From: Cyclina sinensis
Lineage: Eukaryota; Mollusca; Bivalvia; Venerida; Veneridae
Assembly (NCBI GenBank): GCA_012932295.1
Contig: JAAONU010000018.1
Span: forward strand, 7,622,828 to 7,686,827
DNA length: 64,000 bases
Direction: 5' to 3'
Below the pieces are notes generated by a model. The model was not told where the DNA came from and did not search any database. It saw nothing but the letters and a program-made list of their open reading frames with translations. This document shows, piece after piece, positions 22,761 to 34,849 of the stretch. Numbering within the stretch: position 1 is the first letter of the stretch; the number at the start of each line of letters is the position of its first letter. Position numbers and translations under genes: made by a program.

Positions 22761-25220
22761 TCGTGCTCAGGTAAGCTAAAAATAGTAAAATGCATAATGG
22801 AGCTTACTTAAGCACTGCATGTTTCCTTAACAAGATCTATCTATTTATGAAGTCTTATGGAGATAATTCTTTGAGTATTTGAGTCCAGCTGTATGAAAAT
22901 TAAAAGGGCAGTAACTCCAAAATATCAGGTGCAGGGTAATGTTTCTTGTGCACTGCACTTTTCTTTCATAAGATCTATCCACCTAAGTATCAAGTTGTTA
23001 GTTCTAAAATATACTGCAAAAGTTATGCCCAAGACAAAATTCAAGTACAAAAAAAAATCAACGGGCAATTATGAAGTGCAGAGCAATGTTTTTTGTGCAA
23101 TAATTTTGCACAATGTTTTTTGTGCACTGCATTTTCCCTTTGTGAGATTTATCCTAGTATGAAGTTTCATACAGATACTTTTTTTAGTTTTTGAGTTATG
23201 GTCTACACATAAAGCATGACTGATGTGCAGATGTATGGAAAGACTGACGTCAAGAGGGACAGACGGACACCAAATCCAGAAATTTTTCGGGGAGTATAAT
23301 AATAATACAAGGGCTTTATTTGTAGCCAGGCTCTAAGACCAATCTGCACTGTGCTCTCTACTATTATTAATAAGTACCAGTAAGTAAACAGAAAACACAA
23401 CCACAAAATAACAATATATACTTGTGAATAATTATCTACATAAAAGTGTTTAAAAAAAAAGATCTTGCAACCTCATTAAATGCATGTGCTTTTTACCATT
23501 TGAGCTTAATCGAATGAAATACATGTGAAATGACCATACTAACCAAGATAAACCTACCGGGTAATGAAATGCAAATGAATGCAGACTAAATATTAAACAA
23601 GAGCTCCATGGAGTGGCGCCATCGCTCGTCTGTTTTATGCAATTTATACAAAATGCCAGCAACATACACAACTAGACTTGGTACTGATCATTCCTGTGAA
23701 GTTTAGATGAAATTGCACCAGTAGTTTTTGAGGAATAGTCCGGACAATTTTTGTGTCAGACAGACGGACGATGGAGAAGTGATCCCTATATGTCGCGGCT
23801 ACTTCGTAGCATGTCGCAGCTACTGTGTAGCAGGCCACACAAAAATCATAAACAGGCAAAAATGACTTTTTTATTCAAGGGCCATAACTCAGCCAAAAAT
23901 CATTCAACCGGAAAAAACCCATTGAATATGCACAAGTACTTGAGGTACCGATCAATCCTGTGATATTTCATTCAAATTGCATTAGTAGTTTAAGAGAAGT
24001 AGTCCGGACAGACTTTAAAAATAAAAATCAATAAAAGGCCATAACTCTGACAAAAATCAATGAACTGGAAAATGCCGAAGACATGCACAACTAGACTTGG
24101 TACTGTTTATTCCTGTAAAGTTTGGATGAAATTGCACCAGTAGTTTTTGAGCAGTAGTCTGGACAAGTTTTGTGACGGACAGACAGACAATGAAAAGTGA
24201 TCCCTATATGTCACAGCTACTTTGTAACAGGTGACAAAAAAGTCAGTTTTTGAAAGGTGTGTGGTGGGGGAGGGGTGAGGTAAAAATGAAAAAAAGAAAA
24301 ACAGGGTAAGGAGAGGGGTAGGAAAAAGGTAACAGAGAGAGGAAGTGGGGAAGGGAGGATGGGGTAAGGAAAGGGGTGGGGCAAAGGTAATAGAGAGAGA
24401 AAGTGGGGGAGGGAGGACCCCATGCAGGGATAAGGAAGCACTTACACATAAAAAAACAAGACGCTTGTCAAAACACATATGCCCGCAATAGCATAGTTTG
24501 TCATGATACAAATTTAAAATGTCAGCACAATGCTAAAACAGCAACTGAAATCACAAGTTAGTATGGTGCCAGAACCTGTAGATTAAAAGAATTTAAAATA
24601 AAAATCAAGTACAGTAACTTATAAATTAAAGATTATTAAGAGCAGAATATTAAAGAAAAAAAGTTGCAACAATTATCTAACTTTTCAACTTACTGAATAG
24701 AAAAAAAAATCAAAATCTATGAAAGAAATGTTTCAATATCTTTATTTTTTACAGAATACATGCTTATTCTTCTCCTTTTTTGTTGAGTGAAGAAATAAAT
24801 ACGAAAAACTAATTTTATAATGAAAAATGTTCAATTCACTATTTGTTTCATACCTTCAAAAGGATTATAATTGATATGTTTGCTGTTTATATTACAATGC
24901 TTTTGGTACAATTTCATTATCTTTAAAGAAAGTGTAGTCATTTTGACAGTTTTGGCATTATACGGTTACCATGAAAACTGCCATTTTATAAAAAATCTAA
25001 CTCTTAGACAAATATTTGATTAGTTCTTGTGCACTGCACTGCTCCTGCACTGCTCCTTAATGAGATCTAACTACCTATGAAGTTTGGTCTTGATAACTCT
25101 CATAGTTTTTGTGTTATGCTCCGGAAAAAATTATGACGGACGGATGGATGGACGAACGAACGGATGGACCGGACGGACAAAGCGGCAACTATATGCTCAC
25201 CCTTCAGGGAGCATAATAAA
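22760..25220. repeat. mixed dispersed bivalve repeats
   Basis: Several copies of 'ggccataactc(t/a)g(a/c)caaaaatca' (about 23.88 and 24.04 kb), 'tgaaattgcaccagtagtttttgag' (about 23.71 and 24.13 kb), and tails like 'gacagacggacgatggagaagtgatccctatatgtc' are present. The end (25.10-25.22 kb) is a (GACG)-rich tail ending 'caactatatgctcacccttcagggagcataata'. No host coding exon is recognised. Confidence 0.55.
24245..24425. repeat. 180-bp polypurine tract with internal duplication
   Basis: The plus strand is almost purely A/G. Two imperfect units of about 58 bases ('ggtaaggagaggggtagg...aacagagagaggaagtgggg' and 'ggtaaggaaaggggtggg...aatagagagagaaagtgggg') lie in tandem. The Leu/Pro/Ser-rich minus-strand frames here are translations of the polypyrimidine strand. 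Confidence 0.8.
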
Positions 25221-26087
25221 TGTACTCAGAAAGCTGACTCTCCTGCTAATTTTTTAATGGTCAACATCTGCCTTCAAAAGCAGCATCCTGCCTAAAGTCG
25301 CAATATTGAGACTACTAAAGATGGAGAGAAGAAAATAACATCTTTAAATTTTACCATTCAACAGAGAACAAGCTGGTTTAATCCAATGTGTCAAAGTTCA
25401 ATATCTGTTCAGAACTTTATCATATTCTCTATTATCTGTGACTGATTTCTGTGACACTCAATGCTTATCTAACATTATCTTGACTTTTAACACATAACTT
25501 TTATTCTGAGATAAAGGTTGTATTTGCACAGGAGTTTGAAATTCTACAACAAGGGATATTGTAAAAATTATGCCCTCTATAGAGTTTATTGATAGATTTT
25601 CAAACTCCTGTGGTATTTGTAAAGCTTTTCTACTTTGTTTAGCATAAAAGGAATACCTGAAGGCTGAATGCTCCCTATATCTCAACTATGTTTAATAATC
25701 CTTTAAGAGAATCAAAACACTGGCACAAGTAACACAATAATTTCCAAAAAGGCATGTAAAGATGTAATTTGATTGGATAATCACTCTGTGTGTAACCATT
25801 TAATCCTCAAACCTCTCACAATACAAATTGTCTGAATCTGTATTAAAGGGACGCTACTCTAACATTAACCAATGATATAATTTATGTATATACTGCATGT
25901 CAATTTTACTGGCTCATTCTCAAAATTACAAATAATTAAATATATAAAGAACATGTTCAAAAAAAGTCCTATAGACACTATATTAGCAATAAATTGCTCT
26001 TCATCAACTCTCTATGTTAAGCCAACCTGACTTCTAGGTGATGAACATTCCAAAGTTGAAATTAACAATATAAACAAATTACTTAGT
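25220..26087. other. intergenic, nothing recognised
   Basis: AT-rich sequence without a repeat family or exon that I can support. A 75-codon minus-strand frame at 25458-25685 has no recognisable motif. Confidence 0.5.
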
Positions 26088-26279
26088 TACCCCGTAACTA
26101 ACGGGGTAAATTTCTTCACCGATAAAAGTGTGAAAAACTTTTAATCATGATGCATTCTGTAACAAAAACTGAGACAGTAACTCAGTTTAAACAAGTTCTT
26201 CACAACTTCAACCAGAATTTTCACATATAAATATTTTCTTTTTTATGCATTCAGTCGACCCATCTGTGGGTCAGTCACT
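26088..26279. mobile_element. TTAA-MITE, 5'-truncated copy
   Basis: It matches the right half of the 19942-20370 element: 'ccccgtaactaacggggtaaat', 'accgataaaagtgtg', 'aacaaaaactgaga' and the terminal repeat 'tgggtcagtcact' followed by TTAA. The left terminal repeat and tRNA-like module are missing. Confidence 0.7.
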
Positions 26280-26337
26280 TTAATATACAATTCTGAAAGT
26301 ATTGGAGTGCTCTAAATTTTCCTGGGAGGCCTCTTTA

Positions 26338-26465
26338 AACCATCTTGCTTACAGCCATTGTGTACACATTTGTGATCAGTGTAGACCATGATCAGCCTGC
26401 ACATCTGGCAATCAGACCATGGTCTGCACTGCAATTGGCACTATTCAGGTAGTATTTGTACAACT
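26338..26465. repeat. imperfect palindromic dispersed repeat
   Basis: 'agtgtagaccatgatca' and, further on, 'cagaccatggtctgcact' are near-complementary arms around 'gcctgcacatctgg'. This hairpin-forming sequence has the look of a repeat common in bivalve genomes (recollection, not checked). Confidence 0.5.
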
Positions 26466-27138
26466 AAAACTCCTATACATAGTAAATAATCAACTGCTTT
26501 AACTGAAATATGGATATGTCCCTTTTATAAATCTAGCAGGCTATTATAGAGGTGATGTAAAAACAAATTCCTAAAATATTGTCTGGCAGTAAAAGAAGCA
26601 AGTCCAATATTCAGATTGACATCAGGTGCCAGCAACAATAACATTACATCATTATTTGATTGATTTCTCAAGATATTTCCAAATACAAATTAATGGATCA
26701 ATGCACACTACATACATGTTGCTAAGTCCACACTTGATCAACTTTTCTGGATGGAAAGAAAAAATGAATAAGTACATGGATGAAGAGCTATTATCATCAT
26801 ATTAGTAACCATCATCATACAAAGATCTATGTAAACTTCTTTAGTTCTTGGTTTGAGTGATATTTTGAGAATTTCTAGATTTTCTGTAATTTTTAGATTT
26901 TTTGGTTAGAGTTTTGTTTTTGTTTTCTTTTCCTTTTGGGTTTTAATTTTATTTTTCAGCTAGTATTACATAAAGTCAAGTTTTCCTTAGCATAGCTTAT
27001 AACATTTAACATGCCAAAACACATACTTAAAAGTACAATCAATTGGACCTACTGACTGAGAGGTCACATAGCCCAACAAATTGTGCGCCAGGGCTCTTTA
27101 TTATATAGATGGTCGCCCTTCGCGCACAACCCACTTAC
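26465..27138. other. intergenic, nothing recognised
   Basis: AT-rich with T-rich runs at 26.86-26.96 kb. No exon or repeat family that I can support. Confidence 0.5.
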
Positions 27139-27340
27139 GATTCAAAACAATGCGGAAAGTTTTTCTTCTACTGCAGTATGTGTATATGCCAGCGACCAGA
27201 ATCTCGTCGCTAACTTTGACGGCTTCAAATGTAAAGTTACACTCAATATTTCTTGAAATAAAATACATAGCTGTAAAGCTTATTCCAAACTGAATCAATA
27301 TAAGAGAAAATAGATAAGAAAATTTTATGTTTTTATGCAT
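27139..27340 (-). CDS. candidate first coding exon, membrane-anchored or secreted protein
   Basis: The minus strand reads from ATG (27340-27338) through 67 codons to a consensus donor GTAAGT (plus-strand 27133-27138). An alternative upstream Met lies in the same frame at 27385. The peptide begins with a short basic segment, then a hydrophobic stretch of about 20 residues (FSYLFSLILIQFGISF), fitting a signal peptide or type II membrane anchor. After it comes an extracellular or lumenal segment with EILVAGIYTYCSRRKTFRIVL. That ending faintly recalls family-92 glycosyltransferase N-terminal regions, a weak guess only. No following exon to the left was recognised, so the gene cannot be completed here. 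Confidence 0.35.
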
Positions 27341-28564
27341 TACACTTATAAACCCTTCACATGTCAACACGTTTTTGTTCGACACCGCTAAAACTCTACC
27401 TGACGGCAGTTTATCGATCGGTTTTATTTTTAAACCTCAACGGGTTGAAATATGTACTGCGGGAAATCCGTTGTTAACGCAGTCAATTGAAAAGGGGACT
27501 ATCGTAGTTTCTACAAGATTTTTTTTTAGTTAGCATAAAGGGTTGATATGAATGAAACTTAATCATGTTATGTATATTTGGATAGCTAAATACATGTATG
27601 CGAGTCGTTAATAATGTTATTTTCAAAAACAATTATCTTTATTTGTATACATAGAATGTATACATATTCACATAGAGCTATAGGAAGATATAAAAGCGTC
27701 ATACACTTAAAATCTATATCAGCGATTAATTATGCCGCAAGTTCATTATTTTTGTGAGATTTTCTGAGACCATGTTCCGTCATATTGAATTTGCACAGAG
27801 TGAATGGCGAAATTTCTTTTTTTTTACCAGGCAAAAGTCAGTACAATGTGTTAAAACATCTCTTGTATTTCTGAACAAAATACCATAATGGCAATTCAGA
27901 ACAACATATGTGGGTTATTTCGGACGGAGGTATTTTTTTTATAAAGCACTCTTTTTAATTTACAACACAGTACTACATTGTAAATATAATTTATTGCATT
28001 ATCAAAGAACTCTGCTCCATAAATGGAAACATTTTAACAAGAATGTAACAAAATCTATGTTTGCCAAAACGACGTTACTGCACCATTGCAACTTTTGCAA
28101 TTTTAAACATTAAAGCGCCTTAGAAAAATTAACGATATTTCCACTCAAGTTATACCCACATAAGATCCCATATACTGTGAATGCTGACTATAGACCGTTC
28201 CATAATTGATAAATTGACCGTCCGCCATTAAAGGACTGCTAAACCTCGCTATGATGCTTAAGTTCCGTATAAATCTGTATAACTTTAGCACATTTCAAGG
28301 TGACATACTGCCTTATATCGTGTGAATTTTGTTGCAGAATACACATCATTTTATTTTATTATTATAGCGTCAAAGGTTTTGCGCATTATCATACTGATAT
28401 TCCGAAAAGGCATGGAAAGTGGCAAGTAAACGTCCTAGGTTAATATTAATTAAGCTGTTTCTTTCTCTGGCCAACGCCAGATGTGCAACACGCTTTTCCC
28501 TGTCTAGTTTTTTTTAGCACTGTTTGGTTTTCTGGCACAGTTTTTTCTAATATCTACTTTAATG
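27341..28564. other. intergenic, nothing recognised
   Basis: AT-rich sequence. Scattered 60-70 codon open frames lack splice context or recognisable motifs. Confidence 0.5.
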
Positions 28565-28767
28565 TTATTGTTGGCTTTTGAAAAACTTTGAAAGGCCCGA
28601 CCTGGCTTTTTTCTCGGACGTGAGATTTTCCTCTCGAAGAAAATCTACAAAGAATTCCAAATTCTCCAATCTTTTTGAGATCTTCTCTTTTCCATGGCGT
28701 TTCCCCACATCTGTCAGGTCGCCATATATCTTGTCAATCACATTCCCCAATCCGCCGGTCAGTTTCC
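28565..28767 (-). CDS. candidate terminal exon, charged helical peptide
   Basis: A minus-strand frame of 66 codons plus stop is rich in Lys, Glu and Leu and looks helical; it contains KRHGKEKISKRLENLEFF and ends KSQQ. The frame stays open upstream to about 28830. A possible acceptor, AG at 28768-28769 (minus-strand 'cgaaagacaag/GG') with a 'ctaac' branch-like sequence just upstream, would join in phase with the 30879-30987 exon to give a 103-residue protein. The pyrimidine tract is weak, so the join is speculative. I do not recognise the protein. It could also be part of a decayed transposon. Confidence 0.25.
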
Positions 28768-30421
28768 CTTGTCTTTCGAGAGTTAGGTTATACGGTGTGA
28801 ATAAAAGGAATGTGCAATTTGTGCGTGTACAATGTGTTTATGTTGTAGTGCCTGTAAACCACTTTGAATATAATGACTTAACATCTTATTGAATTCCAGT
28901 ACGTAATGCTCAATATTTTGTCCTCTCTTTTCGGTCACTTGTATGAATAGCTAAGCCTTATCTATTTCCACGTTCCGTAAAATTTACTTGTAACTGTCCA
29001 CAGGAAACAAGCACTTTCAAATAATTATTTTTAAAATCGATCAGAATTTCAAACATTTGATAAAAGCAAAGCTGTATGTTTATCACTTGGCCTCAAAATA
29101 ACCTTTACTTTAGCAGGAATTGAAATTAAATCGAGTTTGCAGTTTGCCCTAGTTTCTTATCCAGTCAGAGAGGCCATATTCAGTTTAAATTTAAAAAATA
29201 TATCGTATAAAATAATCTGTATGAAAAAATATGTGACTTATTTTCTTTGATATGAACAGCGCGTGACATGTGGTATTTGGGGGGAGTTATGCAAAATAGC
29301 TAGAATAACATACGGGCATTATAAACTGAACTGTACATGTAGAAAAAAGCCTCGATACAACTTGAATGACAGGCAATCGACATCTTTTTGGAAGCTAGAG
29401 GTGTCAATCAAAATGAAAGGGCGGTCTTAACAAGACCTTAGAGGACGTTGCCGTCGTGCGTACATGACAAACTGTAAGCAAGTTATTGGTCTTTGCTCGC
29501 AATAAATTCCATAAAATTTTATATATGACAAATAACTTATACGTATTGTGCGTAATTTTTGTATTGAAGGCATGCACGCAATTAGAAAACATCTTTAGAA
29601 AAATATTTATGGATAAGCGAAACAAACCATATATGGAATGTCTTTATAACTTAATATGGATGATATGATTATAGGATATTGTAGTTTAAACTTGAAAAGT
29701 AAAGATGATATAATTTGGATAGGTGAAATAAACGGCTCTAGGTTCAAAATATTATTATGTCAGGCCTGATTACGCTAAATAAATACTAGACGCTACGAAA
29801 ATCAAATTATATTTAAATGTTTATTAAAGAAAAAAAAACACAATATACAGGAAAGGGAATAGCAACTTTTAATTTTACTTGACATTACAAAATTGTTGAC
29901 AACATACATTAGTAATCGTGTCCTTGACTGGTGGCAATTTAAGTATATTAAATCCTATCTTTACAATAAAAATCACAAAATCAAAACTGTGACATGTTAA
30001 GAATGTGTGATGTATGTATTAATTTAGAATAAATAAATGGAGTAAATACAAAAGTTTCAAATTTATACTTTCAGAAAAAAACCCAGAAAATTTGTATTAC
30101 GTCCATACGATAAAGCGCTTTGTGTGCGCTTTTAACGCGTACAGTCTCCCGGAGTGTACTAATATGTTTAAATTAAAAGAAACGTTTTCATTGGTTACAG
30201 CGTTTGCACATCCACATGTAAACAACCGGTACCTAATTGGGTTTAATAGGTAATTTAAGTTAATATTTGTCATTTTTTAAATATTTTGAGGACTAATTAT
30301 GGTTTATATCAACAAATGAACACGCCAGTGTGAAAATTTTCATGTTGCAATGAAAAAAATGAAATTTAAATCAGTTCGATTTCCGACACAGTTTTGAATC
30401 TAACTGGTTGAGACGTAAAGG
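28768..30421. other. intergenic or intronic, nothing recognised
   Basis: No repeat family or coding exon that I can support. If the exons at 30.9 and 28.6 kb belong together, this is mostly their intron. Confidence 0.45.
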
Positions 30422-30540
30422 CCGACATCTATGTAATATCAGTTTGTAAATCGGTCGGTCTTGCAGTCGAAATATTGAGACCGACATCTATGTAATATCA
30501 GTTTGTAAATCGGTCGGTCTTGCAGTCGAAATATTGAGAC
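30422..30540. repeat. 59-bp perfect tandem duplication
   Basis: 'ccgacatctatgtaatatca' to 'gtcgaaatattgaga' occurs twice in direct tandem with a 59-base period and no difference that I can see. It is a very recent local duplication. Confidence 0.9.
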
Positions 30541-30878
30541 TAAGAGGTCACACTGTTCTAAACATACACATATTGCACACAACTTTTTAATTCTAAAGGC
30601 ATAACAAGAATTGTTCAGTCATAAAGGCAAACATTGCAGTTTAAGTATAGCAAAAAAAATCCTTCTGATCCCTAAGCATTTATCATCTGACGGACATTCT
30701 GAGAAGCATTTCACAGCTACTAAATAACATAGTACGTAAAATATACAAAAGCCTACACAAGAAAATGAAGTCAGTTCTGAAGAAAATAATTTTCATGAAT
30801 GCCAGACCTGAAAAATGGCGCGCAAGATTTTCGCGCCAAAAATATAAGTGAAACAAAAAGTAACGAAAAACAACTTAC

Positions 30879-30987
30879 TCCCACCAGTGAAGCTCTGGGC
30901 AGGGGAACGAAGTCTGCCCAGAGCACGGCGAAGGAAGCCCACCACACGCCTTACCACACTCACAACAGCAGAAGCCATTGAACTCAT
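30879..30987 (-). CDS. candidate first coding exon, short basic hydrophobic protein
   Basis: The minus-strand ATG (30987-30985) opens 36 codons plus one base, ending at a consensus GTAAGT donor (plus-strand 30873-30878). The peptide (MSSMASAVVSVVRRVV, then GFLRRALGRLRSPAQSF) is hydrophobic and Arg-rich, like a membrane-binding or mitochondrial-targeting helix. The exon is more GC-rich than its surroundings. A TATAAAAG box lies about 85 bases upstream of the ATG, and GC-box-like and CACGTG motifs lie further up. An 11-bp inverted repeat lies inside the exon. I do not recognise the protein; the next exon may be at 28565-28767. Confidence 0.5.
30892..30924. repeat. perfect 11-bp inverted repeat in the 30.9-kb exon
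   Basis: GCTCTGGGCAG (30892-30902) and CTGCCCAGAGC (30914-30924) are exact reverse complements separated by 11 bases. They could form a stable hairpin in DNA or in the transcript just before the splice donor. Confidence 0.9.
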
Positions 30988-31065
30988 GTTTGCAACAGAA
31001 TAGATATCTAACTCTCTAAGCTAAGCTATCTAGGAGCAATATGTGCTAAAATGCATTGTTTTCCT

Positions 31066-31170
31066 TCCCTTTTATACTGAGTTAAAGGATTAACTCTGAC
31101 ACCAAGGTTCAAAGGTCAATTCACCTGAAGTTACACAGTGGGCGGAGTAAAGATACGCACGTGACTGGTT
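31066..31170 (-). promoter_or_regulatory. candidate core promoter of the minus-strand gene
   Basis: On the minus strand TATAAAAG (plus 31070-31077) lies about 30 bases from a probable transcription start near 31045 and about 85 bases from the ATG at 30987. Upstream are a GC-box-like 'gtgggcggag' (about 31139-31148, plus strand) and an E-box CACGTG (about 31159-31164). The motif order is that of an ordinary RNA polymerase II promoter; activity is inferred. Confidence 0.45.
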
Positions 31171-31179
31171 ATCGTGTCT

Positions 31180-32094
31180 ACCTGTTAGTCTGTCTCACCT
31201 GCTCCTGGCAAATATGTTTGATGTGAATAGTGTTCTGGGTGCCAGAACATCTTTGAAAATTAACGTTCTTAACCTTACAATATGTGTTGTATTCCAAGAA
31301 GACTAAAAGCTCAAACTGATTGACGTACACGAACTCCCTGATCGATAATTTCATAAGAGAAACTGGCGATGTTCTTAAGAATAAGCAAACAGTATTGTTC
31401 GAAGAAACGCGAAACTGATTTAAATTTCGAGAGATTTGAGCGTCATACTTATGTGTCCGTTTAGCTTACGCTTATCCAACGCCGGAAAGCATCTCTCCAA
31501 ATCTTTCAGACCATGCCGATATAATCCGAGCCTAAACAAGTGTTGGTTTTGTTGTATGACTGTGCATTTTCCTCGACAGGAATAGAAGCTGCGTCCTTAC
31601 ACATGCCTTCCGGAGGCTAAATAATTTTGTTCTAGTAAGGGTAGAACAGCCTTTTGTTCGTATCTTAATAGATGGCACGCTCGTAGTCTTTTAGCAGCCT
31701 CCATCCTCGTTCTGCCACCTGGGAATATTTAGGGTAGTCCTTGCACAAATTGTGTTCAGCAAGAAAATAAGCGTTTTTTAAGCCAGTGCTATCTTTTGAA
31801 TCACTAAGGCTCCACTTTAGTGATTTATTGTACCCCTAGAATCCACTGTCAAAAGAAAATATACATTGCAATTCGAGTAAATAACGAAGATTGACATTAT
31901 TTTTTGTAAGTGACATTAGAGATGTTTTAAAAGTACCTAGACTCGCCTGCTTACAGCAACATGAAGATGTATGTTGTTTTTGTTGTGTATCATGTTCAGT
32001 AAATTATAAACAAATACAAAGCATGACGTTTCTGATGTTGTAAGGAATAACATAAACGGAATAGGAACGTGTTCAACCTACCGGCGTCCATAAA
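31180..32094. other. intergenic, nothing recognised
   Basis: AT-rich sequence upstream of the candidate promoter. No repeat or exon that I can support. Confidence 0.5.
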
Positions 32095-32405
32095 GGGACT
32101 GACTCACAGAATTTTGCTTAAAAGTTGTTTTCTTTAAAATTAAAGAGAAGTTCATATACCATGGAAAAACATAACTTTATGCTTCTATGCATTATGAAAA
32201 CTGACGGAAAAGAATTTGATCAGTGCTGGTCAGTAAAATTGGTAAGTAGAGCGACCTATACCACTGAGCCACCACGGAATGTTCTTTACAGAAGTCAAAT
32301 TAACAATTTATAAATAAAGTACCTACCGACCCGTGACTAACGCCGATAAAAGTATGGAAAAAAAACTTTATATTATGTTGTGTTTCTGTAACAAAAACTG
32401 AGACA
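32095..32405. mobile_element. TTAA-MITE family, degraded copy
   Basis: The left end 'gggactgactcacagaattttgct' matches the 19.94-kb element. It is followed by the tRNA-like remnant ('agtagagcgacctataccactgagcca') and 'cccgtgactaacgccgataaaagta', then ends abruptly after 'aacaaaaactgagaca'. The right terminal repeat is absent. The 62-codon plus-strand frame here is incidental. Confidence 0.7.
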
Positions 32406-34849
32406 TTGTTTGTTAGATGAAACCTGCAAAAGGTTCAAAAAGGTGACTAATAAACTCCAAGATTTCGTCTTGTTGTTCTTTGTTTTAAGAATTTAAAAAG
32501 ATAAGAAAAAAATCAGTATTTTTCAAGGACAACAAAAACGCACAGAGGTCGTTCAGCATAATGTCGCTTTGATTGTTTTGAAAAAAAAATCGACCGCACA
32601 AGCTTTTAAACAATAGATACCACCAAACTTCCTTGTATCAGATAAAAGTGAGGACACAATTTGTTAAATTTTGTGTGGTCTTAGCTACTTAAATAGTTTA
32701 TTTGCTACTCTAGGATTTTCGCTAAGCGCTCAGAATTTTTTAATTCAGAGGTAATTTTCTTAATTTATTAGTTATTTTATTCGACCTTATCTATTTCCTG
32801 TTATTTCCTTAGAGAACTTCTTTCTTCCAATTTTAAACGTGTAGCGTTTGTTTTTTTGTACAACGCATCGAACGGTATCACTGATATTTTTCTTACGGTA
32901 AAAAGGTTTGGACATATTTGTTATGCAAATCTATATATCTATTTGAGTCTATTTATCATCGGTACCTTATGTTCATATAAATATGTCAGCAATATACATA
33001 ACAGATGGTGATTGATACATTAAATAAATATGTTTTCAGACTAAATCATTTACATGAAAATAGAATTATAAATATACATACGTGAAGATAAATCTTTCTT
33101 CTGACATATGTGACACACTATGACTAAACATTATCAAAACTACCCTAACTAGATCATTTCCTTGAACACATAATTCTTGACAATGGTATCAACCATGCCT
33201 TTCAATGCTCTTTAGACAAAAGCATAACAAATATTAATATACTGGTGTGGTTTGGTGTATTAGTAAATATTCTATCACTACCAAAAGAATTTATTCATAA
33301 AGGGCGAAGTATCACTGAATAGAGTTGAAATTAACTAAAATGTGCGATAATCTTTCTGAAATTAGTCATGTGAAGTATAACCGCTACTTCAAGTAAAGTC
33401 AAAATATAAACTTGAGATTGTTTTTGAGAAAAACACATGTCTCCCTCACGTGTCATTTACTTTGAAGGATACTAGTTATAACTGTATTCAAATTTAGAAA
33501 AATCAAGGGCGGCAACTCTGCTTAAAATAATCCAACCAGTACAAACCAATAATATGAGTAACTACACTTGCTTATAATCAATGCTGTGAAGTTTTTTTCA
33601 AAATCCAACTAGCAGTAATGGAGATATGTCCAACTATATACAAATTTGGACAAAGCAAAGTCCGTAACTTCGCTAAATATCGTCAAACCGGAACAAGACG
33701 AAAACAAGCATAACTAATCTCGCTAATCATTATGCATGTGAAGTTTCCTAAAAATTTGATCAGTGGTTATGGAGATATGCTCAAATTTGGACAAATTAAG
33801 GGCCGTTTCCTGAAAAAAAAATCATTCTACATCATTAGTAAAATGCTGTCTTTTGGCTTTCAGACATGACCATTCTCCTATTGAAGGATGTAATCGTTGT
33901 TATTTTATTTGTTGACCTTTTAACATATATAATGACAATTTTACATTTTATATTTTATGTTTTATTTCTTTTTTATCTTCTATAAAAATAAAAGCGGAAA
34001 CTGATAATGAATGTGTAGGCAATATTAAACACACCTAACACTCATCGAGAAGGGCCTGCCTTTGAATAGTGTCTTCATATTGGTCCCGTTTTCTGCCAGG
34101 AACTTCAGAGGGAAGCCAGTAATTTGAAACTTTGCTCTAGATTTAATGAGTAGTCAAATAGCCAATCATAACTTCATAAAGAATGTTGATAATAAATTGA
34201 TTGACTTGGGAAATCGTAATTCAAATATAAATGAAAAAGAACAACAACCAAAATGGTCAATTGTTAGACCCCTTTTGATATAAGCAACTCCTTTTTTTAT
34301 ATTAATATATGAAATATATTCAGAAACAATATGTGACATATTAAATCAGACTACAATAAATTTATTTTTACTTTTTTATCATGTATAAACTAGTTTTTTA
34401 AACGTTTAGCAATAGACCTCAAATCGTAGTTTCATCTAACAAACGCAAAATAGGCTAAACATTATCAAATAGAAGTGGATCTATTTAAAATGTCAAAAGA
34501 ACATGATATCTAAACATGGTGTTTATTTATTTATTGATTATCATATTTGTATATTAAAGTTACTATTTTAATACTAAAAGCACTTTAACAACAACAAAAA
34601 TCACTTTTATCAATGTCAGATTACATATGTAATAACATGACTCATTGTTTTTAAGCAACAAATTGTGGGAATGTCCATGGGGACAGTACAGAGTACCAAA
34701 AAAGAGTAATTACAAATTAGTATGCTAACGATATAAGATATACAGAATATAGATCGGATATAAGATTTATATAACAAAGCCAGTCAGCATAACGTTGGGA
34801 ATTATAGATCAGTGGGGCAATCACGGAGAGCACGATTTTTCCATTTTTA
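32406..34849. other. intergenic, mostly unremarkable
   Basis: No exon is supported. At about 33.48-33.83 kb there are diverged copies of 'gggc(g/c)g(c/t)aactctgcttaaaa' and 'aatccaactagcagtaatggagatatg', the same general type as the repeats at 23-24 kb. Confidence 0.5.

Noticed and set aside
24107..24511. 134-codon minus-strand frame rich in Leu, Pro and Ser
   Set aside because: It is a translation of the polypyrimidine strand of a low-complexity tract.
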